DNA of 5,276 bases from Bacteroidota bacterium. Its GTDB lineage: Bacteria; Bacteroidota; Bacteroidia; Bacteroidales; UBA10428. The stretch spans positions 1 to 5,276 of the forward strand of contig JAHEEB010000380.1 of assembly GCA_024640925.1 (NCBI GenBank). Direction: 5' to 3'. Below the pieces are notes generated by a model. The model ran no database searches. It saw only the letters and a program-made list of their open reading frames with translations, and was not told the origin of the DNA. The translations under genes and the position numbers were made by a program. This document shows, piece by piece, positions 1 through 5,276 of this stretch (position 1 is its first letter; every line of letters starts with the position of its first letter).

Positions 1-30
1 ATCTAAGATTTGGTATTCCATAATATTTTC

Positions 31-46
31 ATTTAAAGCTTTAAAT
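31..46. promoter_or_regulatory. Perfect 16-bp palindrome, possible operator
   Basis: ATTTAAAGCTTTAAAT reads identically on both strands, with 8-bp half-sites and no spacer. It ends 47 nt before the start codon of the first glycosyltransferase, a plausible place for a dimeric regulator to bind. In DNA this rich in A and T an 8-bp perfect half-site can arise by chance, so the regulatory role is inference only. Confidence 0.3.
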
Positions 47-53
47 ATTTATC

Positions 54-84
54 GAAAGATATTAATTTTTAGAAAGATTAATTT
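54..84. repeat. Two-copy direct repeat of GAAAGAT(AT)TAATTT in the leader
   Basis: GAAAGAT followed by AT and TAATTT lies at 54-68. GAAAGAT followed directly by TAATTT lies at 72-84. The two copies start 18 bp apart and the second ends 9 nt before the ATG at 94. They could be tandem protein-binding sites or a small duplication. The 2-nt difference and the skewed base composition keep confidence low. Confidence 0.3.
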
Positions 85-93
85 AATAGTTAT

Positions 94-1374
94 ATGCGAA
101 TTGTAATTTTTCATTATCATCTCGACCCTGGTGGGGTAACCAGTATTATTATTGCTCAAATAAAGGCTTTGATAACCCTGCAAAAAGATATTGAAATCAC
201 TTTGTTAACCGGCCGTTATGATGAACAGTCTTTAAAATTTCCGCCACAGGTAAAAATTATTGTGGATAAATCTTTAAATTACCAAACAGATACATCTGTT
301 GACTATAAACATGAGATTAGTTGTATTATAGACCTGTTCAAACAAAACTGTTCAAAAGCAGATATTATTCATGCACATAACCCAAACCTCGGGAAAAACC
401 CAAGCTTAACCGTTGCCATTTTCGAATTGGCAAAAGAAGGATATACGATTATTAATCATGCTCACGATTTTTCCGAGGACAGACCTGCAAATCATATTTT
501 CTTACAAACCTGTATTCATAAGGATTTAGGGTTGGAGTTAATAAATATAATGTACCCTGAATTGCCCAATTATCAATTTGTTGTACTGAATACATCTGAT
601 AAAAACCGTCTTCTCTCATACAATATAAATGAATTAAGGGTACATCTGCTGCCAAACCCTGCCCAAGTGCCAGAGTGCAATAAAAAATCAAATAACAACC
701 GCGAAGAAATTTGTAATGAACTAGGCCTTGATAAAACAAAATTGATTATTACCTACCCGGTGCGAGTAATTCAACGAAAAAACATAGGGGAATTTATTCT
801 CCTGGCGTGCCTTTTCGAAGACAAAGCTAATTGGGTTGTTACTCAACCGCCAAAAAATCCGGTTGAGGTTAAACCATACTCCGCCTGGAAAGATTTTTGC
901 CAGCAGACAAACCTAAAAATATGCTGGGAGGCTGGAAACAAAACATCTTTTTCAAAACTGGTTTCTGTATCAGATTTTTGCATTTCAACTAGTTATCAGG
1001 AAGGGTTCGGACTTTCTTTTATTGAGCCATGGCTATACTCTACACCTGTAATAGGCAGAGATATTCCCATGGTAACTATGGATTTAAGAGAATCAGGCAT
1101 TCAGTTTCCTTGTTTATACAGTCATTTACTTGTTGAGGAACAGAAAGAAATGCACCATCTTGATATTTCGAAACAGATGGACATAATACTGAAATGCAAG
1201 ACTGATAAGTTGTTTAGAATTAAGTTGTTTGACAGGAATAATTATTTAAAGGATTTGTTAAATCCTGTTGAGGATTCATTGATTAAAAAGAATATTGAGG
1301 TAATTTTGAAAGAATACTCACTTGAAAATTTTGGCCAAAGGCTTTATGATATATATAGAAGAATTATTAAGTAA
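94..1374 (+). CDS. GT-B fold, GT4-like glycosyltransferase (GT-A), acceptor unknown
   Basis: This is a predicted cytoplasmic retaining glycosyltransferase that moves a sugar from a nucleotide-sugar donor; neither donor nor acceptor can be read from the sequence. The N-terminal acceptor domain opens with a beta strand and the glycine loop DPGGVTS (residues 11-17). HAHNPNLGKN (93-102) and HAHDFSEDRP (122-131) follow, then LLPNP (185-189) at the domain hinge. The C-terminal donor domain has R224 and K229 in YPVRVIQRKN, matching the phosphate-binding Arg/Lys of GT4 enzymes, and the EX7E motif E303-E311 in YQEGFGLSFIEPW. There is no signal peptide or membrane segment. At 426 aa the length is normal for GT4. 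The ATG at 94 gives the expected N-terminus, although no strong ribosome binding site precedes it. The last 29 nt overlap the HAD gene. From memory, transferases with the HNxxLGKN and HDFxED motifs occur beside GH13_18 phosphorylases elsewhere; I could not check this. Confidence 0.88.
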   Translation: MRIVIFHYHLDPGGVTSIIIAQIKALITLQKDIEITLLTGRYDEQSLKFPPQVKIIVDKSLNYQTDTSVDYKHEISCIIDLFKQNCSKADIIHAHNPNLGKNPSLTVAIFELAKEGYTIINHAHDFSEDRPANHIFLQTCIHKDLGLELINIMYPELPNYQFVVLNTSDKNRLLSYNINELRVHLLPNPAQVPECNKKSNNNREEICNELGLDKTKLIITYPVRVIQRKNIGEFILLACLFEDKANWVVTQPPKNPVEVKPYSAWKDFCQQTNLKICWEAGNKTSFSKLVSVSDFCISTSYQEGFGLSFIEPWLYSTPVIGRDIPMVTMDLRESGIQFPCLYSHLLVEEQKEMHHLDISKQMDIILKCKTDKLFRIKLFDRNNYLKDLLNPVEDSLIKKNIEVILKEYSLENFGQRLYDIYRRIIK

Positions 1375-2248
1375 GCTGGAAAAACTTGAGCCTTTAAACA
1401 CAGGGGTAGAACCATTGGTGTATTGCGACAGTGAGATCAAGTGTGTAATTTTTGACATATATGGAACACTACTGATTTCGAGCTCTGGCGATATAGACCT
1501 TGCAGAGTTTTCAACAAAGAACCTCCATGAAGCATTTCTGGCAAGTAATATAGAGCTGATTGAAAAGTCGGAAAGAGCTCTAAAAGAAATTCTGATAGAT
1601 TTTGCCAGTACAATCCATATCTGCCATAACGAAGCACGATGCCATAATATCCCCTTTCCGGAGGTCGATATTCTAAGTGTTTGGGAAATTGTATTAATTG
1701 TTGCCCGCCGAAAAAACCTGATAAGTTTTAATGGAGACGCCAATATTATGCAAATGACTTGCATTTTCGAGTTTCTTAGCAATAAGGTTTATCCTATGCC
1801 CGGGATGCTGGAAACGATTACAGACCTTCGTAACAGATTTATTCCAATTGGTATCGTATCCAATGCTCAGTTTTATACTCCTGTGTTAATGAACTATTTT
1901 ATAAACCACGAACTTAGTCTGGAAGAAAAGATACATTTCTTCGACCAGGAACTCACTGTTTTTTCTTATAAACTGGGTATAGGAAAACCCGATAACCGCC
2001 TTTTTAAGGAATTAATTCCGGTTATTGAGAAAAAATATAAACTCAAACCTTCTGAAGTTCTCTATATTGGAAACGATATGCTTAAAGATATTTACACCAG
2101 CAAAGAGGTTGGGTTTAAAACAGCCCTCTTCGCAGGTGATAGGCGCTCATTACGCATGCATAGCTCTAATAAAAAGGTAAATTCCATACATCCCGATTTT
2201 ATAATTACTGATTTACAGCAAATATTTAAAATAATACAACAGCCATGA
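1346..2248 (+). CDS. HAD-superfamily hydrolase, probable sugar phosphatase with atypical motif I
   Basis: This is a 300-aa HAD hydrolase, likely a cytoplasmic phosphatase acting on a phosphorylated intermediate of the neighbouring transferases (inferred from context). Numbering from the ATG at 1346: motif I is FDIYGTLL with nucleophile D37, motif II has S172 in GIVSNA, motif III has K214 in GIGKPDNRLF, and motif IV is IGNDMLKD with D244 and D248. About 130 residues between motifs I and II fit a helical C1 cap. Motif I carries Tyr39 where phosphatases normally have the general acid/base Asp; Asp-x-Tyr is known from haloacid dehalogenases. Motif I also sits unusually late, after an N-terminal extension of about 36 residues. 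An in-frame TTG at 1322 would add 8 residues. I prefer the ATG because it shortens the overlap with GT-A to 29 nt and follows AAAGG at 1337-1341, a weak and rather close ribosome binding site. The stop overlaps the next start as ATGA. Confidence 0.87.
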   Translation: MIYIEELLSKLEKLEPLNTGVEPLVYCDSEIKCVIFDIYGTLLISSSGDIDLAEFSTKNLHEAFLASNIELIEKSERALKEILIDFASTIHICHNEARCHNIPFPEVDILSVWEIVLIVARRKNLISFNGDANIMQMTCIFEFLSNKVYPMPGMLETITDLRNRFIPIGIVSNAQFYTPVLMNYFINHELSLEEKIHFFDQELTVFSYKLGIGKPDNRLFKELIPVIEKKYKLKPSEVLYIGNDMLKDIYTSKEVGFKTALFAGDRRSLRMHSSNKKVNSIHPDFIITDLQQIFKIIQQP

Positions 2249-3705
2249 ATATTTCGAACCTGAATATTGGAATTATTCATTCTTTAATAGGTAAAAATGA
2301 TGGGGTTTCCATTGTAATTGATCAAACGGTAAATTCAATGGTAAACGATATGGGTGTTGAATTAGGGAATATTTTTTTTCTGGCAGCACATTCTTCTCCA
2401 AGATTCAATGCTGAAACAAACGATATTTTCTGGCATAAAAACGAAATACATAAAAATATTATTCGAATCTTCTGTAAACAAGCTCCGGAAGACCTGGATA
2501 AACTAATTGATGACAAAGCCCATGAAGCAAAAGAGATTATTGCCAAATGGGTTCGGAAACACAGCATCGATTTGATAATTGCCCACAACACTTCACATCC
2601 ATATAATTTTATTACTGCTGTAGGGTTGGGCTATTTTATTGAAGAGTTGCGCGATAAAGGAATGGTTTGGCCTAAAGTACTGGCCTGGTGGCACGATTCG
2701 TACTTTGAAAGAGAACAATTTAAAAACCCAAACCCGGTAATTCAGAAATACCTGAAATATTTACCAGGTACTGAGACCGATGGTATTGTATTTATTAATA
2801 AATCACAGATAGATATTGCTAAAAAGCTTTTCCGTTCGCTGCATTACCCAAAAATTGATAAGTTTTTCGATACCAGGGCCATTTTAATACCGAATACAAG
2901 CAGTATCGACTGGAACTGGACCGAAAATGACTGGAATGCAAACAAACTTGTTGCTCCACTTCAGGATAACTATAATGATGCTTTTTTACACGATACAGGG
3001 CTGGAATCTGAAATAAAAAAACTGGGCTGTACAATCGATAATACGGTCATTCTTTTACAACACACACGTATTGTACCTAGAAAACGGATCGATATTGCCA
3101 TTGATTTTGCTTTTTTACTCGAAAAGAAATTTGCCAAAAACGGAAGTCATAAATGTGTGGCAGTGCTGGTTAGTGGACATTCGGGCGATGAACAAACTGA
3201 TTATAAAAACCAACTGAAAAAACATTTCGAAGATGCAAAACTTGCCAATCCGAACGCTAAGGTTGTTCTGATTTTCGGTGAAAATTGTATCCTTTCTCAC
3301 AGAGATATTATCGTTGACAAAAAATATTACAATTTCTACGAAATACCCTCAATTGTTGCATCGCTGGGCGGTATTGGAACTTATTTCAGCGAAATAGAAG
3401 GATTTGGCAATAACCTCTTGGAAATGATATCCTTTGGATTACCCGTGGTAATAAATAAGTACGATATTTTTAAGAGTGATATCGAACAATATGGTTTTAC
3501 TTTTCCGTCAGTTGAGAAATGCACATTGGACGAACAGGTTGTCGATAAAACCTATGCTTTGTTATCCGATCTGAAACTACGAAACCAGGTAGTAAAACAC
3601 AACCTTGAAATACTTGAAAAAAACCTGAGTCATCAGATTATTTCAGACAAGTTAAAACCTCTGATAATGGATATGTTTACCCGCATACTGAATATTGATC
3701 AGTGA
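2245..3705 (+). CDS. GT4-like glycosyltransferase (GT-B), candidate glycoside synthase
   Basis: This is a 486-aa predicted retaining GT-B fold transferase. The N-terminal domain has KNDGVS (17-22), AHNTSHPYN (113-121) and WWHDSYFEREQF (148-159), then LIPNTSSIDW (214-223) at the hinge. The C-terminal domain has R275 and K280 in TRIVPRKR, and the EX7E motif E385-E393 in EGFGNNLLE. The DGVS and HDxYxERE motifs recall, from memory, GT4 enzymes such as mannosylglucosylglycerate synthases; I could not verify this by search. No signal peptide or membrane segment is visible, so it should act in the cytoplasm. It is a little longer than a typical GT4 enzyme. Its ATG lies in an ATGA overlap with the HAD stop, indicating translational coupling. 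The last two residues (Asp-Gln) and the stop codon lie inside the heptamer array at 3696-3744, so the present C-terminus may have been set by that repeat. Confidence 0.87.
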   Translation: MNISNLNIGIIHSLIGKNDGVSIVIDQTVNSMVNDMGVELGNIFFLAAHSSPRFNAETNDIFWHKNEIHKNIIRIFCKQAPEDLDKLIDDKAHEAKEIIAKWVRKHSIDLIIAHNTSHPYNFITAVGLGYFIEELRDKGMVWPKVLAWWHDSYFEREQFKNPNPVIQKYLKYLPGTETDGIVFINKSQIDIAKKLFRSLHYPKIDKFFDTRAILIPNTSSIDWNWTENDWNANKLVAPLQDNYNDAFLHDTGLESEIKKLGCTIDNTVILLQHTRIVPRKRIDIAIDFAFLLEKKFAKNGSHKCVAVLVSGHSGDEQTDYKNQLKKHFEDAKLANPNAKVVLIFGENCILSHRDIIVDKKYYNFYEIPSIVASLGGIGTYFSEIEGFGNNLLEMISFGLPVVINKYDIFKSDIEQYGFTFPSVEKCTLDEQVVDKTYALLSDLKLRNQVVKHNLEILEKNLSHQIISDKLKPLIMDMFTRILNIDQ

Positions 3706-3743
3706 TCAGTGATCAGTGATGTGTGATCAGTGATCAGTGATCA
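3696..3743 (+). other. Potential fold-back hairpin formed by the heptamer array
   Basis: Because TGATCA is self-complementary, units 1-3 (3696-3715) can pair with units 5-7 (3724-3743). That gives 18 of 20 paired positions, with two G-G mismatches, closed by an 8-nt loop (3716-3723) that is mostly the variant unit. There is no T-run after it, so it is not a standard intrinsic terminator. A ribosome finishing GT-B at 3705 would cover much of the 5' arm, so any effect on the downstream gene could depend on translation. That role is inferred. Shorter alternative pairings between neighbouring units are also possible. Confidence 0.35.
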
Positions 3744-3744
3744 G
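3696..3744 (+). repeat. Tandem heptamer array, 7 units of TGATCAG with a variant central unit
   Basis: Seven contiguous 7-bp units start at 3696, 3703, 3710, 3717, 3724, 3731 and 3738. Six are exactly TGATCAG. The fourth (3717-3723) is TGATGTG, with two substitutions, so the array is symmetric: three perfect units, one variant, three perfect units. Each perfect unit contains the palindrome TGATCA and a GATC site. The array begins inside the end of GT-B, supplies its stop codon at 3703-3705, and ends 33 nt before the phosphorylase start. It resembles the short tandemly repeated heptamers known from cyanobacterial genomes in unit length and style. No relationship to those is claimed. Confidence 0.97.
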
Positions 3745-3777
3745 TATTCGTGGTTGGTGAACTTTTAATTGTGACTT

Positions 3778-5276
3778 ATGAAATTAAAAGAACAAATTGT
3801 TCAGCGCTTCGATTTTATTTATAAGGGCAATTATGATCCTTCGTTGATTGATATGCTGCTGAAAAAGATCGAAACTGTTAAAAACCTTATAAAAAGGAAG
3901 AATACAAGGTGGACAGAAAAAGATGTTGTTCTTATAACTTACGGCGACAGTATTAAAGGAAACAAAGAAAAACCTCTGTTATATCTTAAAAAATTTATTG
4001 ATTCTTACCTTCCAGGTGTGTTTTCTATAGTTCATATTTTACCTTTTTTTCCTTATAGCTCCGACGATGGATTTTCTGTTATCGATTATAAAGAAGTCGA
4101 CCCTTTACTGGGCGAATGGAAACATATCCACAAGCTATCATCAAATTGCCGGATAATGGCAGATTTGGTTATTAATCACACTTCGCAGGAAAGCCAGTGG
4201 TTTAAAAATTACTTAAAGGGTGTTCCCCCGGGGAAAGATTACTTCATTGAGTCTGATCCATCGGTGAATCTTTCGGCTGTTGTGCGTCCCCGGAGTTTGC
4301 CTTTGCTCACTTGCTTTGAAACGAATAGGGGGCCAAGGTACGTCTGGACTACCTTTAGTGCCGACCAGGTTGATCTGAATTTTGCTAATCCCAACTTGTT
4401 AGCAGAAATGATTGATATCCTTCTTTTTTACTTTATTCAGGGAATATCTGTTATCAGACTCGATGCAATCGCTTTTCTGTGGAAAAAACCGGGTACTTCG
4501 TGTCTGCATCTGCCCGAAACCCATGAAGTAGTGAAACTTATACGTGATATTACCGAATTCATTGATCCATCAATCATTCTTATCACCGAGACAAATGTTC
4601 CGAATAATGAAAATCTGAGTTATTTCGGTAACGAAGACGAAGCCCACATGATTTACAATTTTAGCTTGCCCCCTTTGGTTTTGTATACTTTATTTTCCGG
4701 CAATTCTTCATTTCTTTCTCAATGGGCATCGTCGTTACCAGACATATCTGGTAATTGTTCCTTTCTGAATTTCACAGCATCGCACGATGGCATAGGTGTA
4801 AGACCACTTGAAGGGTTATTACCATCTGAAAAGTTCAATCAGTTAATCGATGGAATGAAGAAGTTCGGAGGATTAATCAGTACAAGGAGCACTACCGACG
4901 GGAAAGATATTCCATACGAGATAAATATTACGTATTTCGATGCTCTGAAGGGAACGCATTTGGGTGAAGATAAATATCAGTTTGAACGATTCATCTGTTC
5001 ACAGGTTATTATGTTATCGATGAAAGGAATTCCTGCAGTATATATCAATAATATTGTTGGAGGTTCGAACAACATTGAAGGGGTTAAGAAAACCAGCACG
5101 AACCGAACCATAAACCGTCAGAAATGGGAATTTGAGGAATTGAGTAAACAACTTACCACAGAAACAATTCATTCAAAAGTACTTTCTGCTTTAAGCAAGG
5201 TAATAAAAATACGAAAACAAACTTCTGCATTTCATCCCGATTCCGATCAAAAAATTGAAATGCCAGATAACTCTCT
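3778..5276 (+). CDS. GH13_18 glycoside phosphorylase, likely glucosylglycerate phosphorylase type (3' end missing)
   Basis: The frame is open for 499 codons from the ATG at 3778 to the right edge. Relatives are roughly 550-580 aa, so some 50-80 residues are missing. GH13_18 enzymes are cytoplasmic and split an alpha-glucoside with phosphate into alpha-glucose 1-phosphate and the acceptor. The GH13 regions are intact: ADLVINHTS (128-136), VIRLDAIAFLWK with nucleophile D229, LITETNVP with acid/base E271, and TASHDGIGVRP with D337. VVRPRSLPLLT (168-178), VWTTFSADQVDLNFANP (189-205), AHMIYNFSLPPLV (289-301) and YEINITYFDAL (380-390) look more like the glucosylglycerate-phosphorylase branch (E. 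coli YcjM type) than classical sucrose phosphorylase, judged from memory. Sucrose 6'-phosphate or glucosylglycerol remain possible substrates. The start is secure because in-frame stops lie just upstream at 3766 and 3772. It follows GT-B after 72 nt, including the heptamer array, with no clear ribosome binding site. Confidence 0.92.
   Translation, partial: MKLKEQIVQRFDFIYKGNYDPSLIDMLLKKIETVKNLIKRKNTRWTEKDVVLITYGDSIKGNKEKPLLYLKKFIDSYLPGVFSIVHILPFFPYSSDDGFSVIDYKEVDPLLGEWKHIHKLSSNCRIMADLVINHTSQESQWFKNYLKGVPPGKDYFIESDPSVNLSAVVRPRSLPLLTCFETNRGPRYVWTTFSADQVDLNFANPNLLAEMIDILLFYFIQGISVIRLDAIAFLWKKPGTSCLHLPETHEVVKLIRDITEFIDPSIILITETNVPNNENLSYFGNEDEAHMIYNFSLPPLVLYTLFSGNSSFLSQWASSLPDISGNCSFLNFTASHDGIGVRPLEGLLPSEKFNQLIDGMKKFGGLISTRSTTDGKDIPYEINITYFDALKGTHLGEDKYQFERFICSQVIMLSMKGIPAVYINNIVGGSNNIEGVKKTSTNRTINRQKWEFEELSKQLTTETIHSKVLSALSKVIKIRKQTSAFHPDSDQKIEMPDNS

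Larger units (their letters stand above)
1..93. other. AT-rich leader upstream of the first glycosyltransferase
   Basis: This stretch precedes the first clear gene and is far richer in A and T than the coding sequence that follows. It contains a 16-bp palindrome (31-46) and a repeated GAAAGAT element (54-60 and 72-78), listed separately. A weak match to the Bacteroidota promoter pattern (TTTG, about 19 nt, TAnnTTTG) is TTTA at 40-43 and TAATTTTT at 63-70. Both boxes deviate from consensus, so I do not call a promoter. One + strand frame is open from the left edge to a TAA at 104-106 and could be the tail of an upstream gene, but its composition looks intergenic. Confidence 0.5.

Noticed and set aside
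1..21. Minus-strand ATG at 21-19 that stays open to the left edge, possible divergent gene
   Set aside because: Only seven codons are visible, with no supporting promoter or ribosome binding site. It cannot be told from chance.
2..106. Open + strand frame from the left edge to TAA at 104-106, possible tail of an upstream gene
   Set aside because: It is open for about 34 codons, but the translation is dominated by Ile, Lys, Leu and Phe as expected of AT-rich non-coding DNA. It shows no recognisable motif and would overlap the secure GT-A start.
1206..1230. Direct repeat TAAGTTGTTT at 1206-1215 and 1221-1230
   Set aside because: The 15-bp spacing is five codons and encodes a repeated Lys-Leu-Phe within the GT-A C-terminus. 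Biased codon use explains it.
1318..1782. Minus-strand open frame of 154 aa opposite the HAD gene
   Set aside because: It lies opposite clear HAD coding sequence including motif I, has no recognisable domain, and would be antisense to a tight operon. The shorter minus-strand frames opposite both transferases were rejected for the same reason.
3696..3744. Heptamer array as a CRISPR array or a replication-origin iteron set
   Set aside because: The units are 7 bp with no spacers, and no cas genes or replication initiator gene are nearby.
3745..3777. Promoter or intrinsic terminator between the array and the phosphorylase
   Set aside because: I found no TAnnTTTG-type box, no convincing -10/-35 pair and no GC-rich stem followed by T residues in this 33-nt stretch.

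Overview
The window comes from an AT-rich bacterial genome. A Bacteroidota member (Marinilabiliales/Prolixibacter-like) is the best guess. The reasons are the strong A/T bias, starts without a clear Shine-Dalgarno sequence, and the protein types. This placement is an inference; there is no rRNA or other marker gene here.

Layout, all on the + strand. Positions 1-93 are a very AT-rich leader with a perfect 16-bp palindrome and a short direct repeat. Positions 94-1374 encode a GT-B fold glycosyltransferase (GT-A in this annotation). Positions 1346-2248 encode a HAD-superfamily hydrolase that overlaps GT-A by 29 nt. Positions 2245-3705 encode a second GT-B/GT4-like glycosyltransferase (GT-B) that overlaps the HAD gene by an ATGA. 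Positions 3696-3744 are an array of seven 7-bp units whose first units also encode the end of GT-B. From 3778 to the right edge runs a GH13 subfamily 18 glycoside phosphorylase (sucrose phosphorylase/glucosylglycerate phosphorylase family), cut off by the window end after 499 codons.

How the genes may work together: two retaining-type glycosyltransferases, a phosphatase-like HAD protein and a GH13_18 phosphorylase in one tight unit suggest a small-glycoside cassette. The transferases and the HAD protein would build a glycoside, possibly through a phosphorylated intermediate. The phosphorylase would reclaim it as alpha-glucose 1-phosphate plus acceptor. Glucosylglycerate-type compatible solutes (glucosylglycerate, mannosylglucosylglycerate) are the closest known model, because GH13_18 includes glucosylglycerate phosphorylases and mannosylglucosylglycerate synthesis uses a transferase and a phosphatase. 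The actual product cannot be read from the sequence. No recognised glucosyl-3-phosphoglycerate synthase is in the window.

The points most worth a second look are the cassette itself, the unusual HAD motif I (Asp-x-Tyr), the shared HN/HD layout of the two transferases, and the symmetric heptamer array between GT-B and the phosphorylase.
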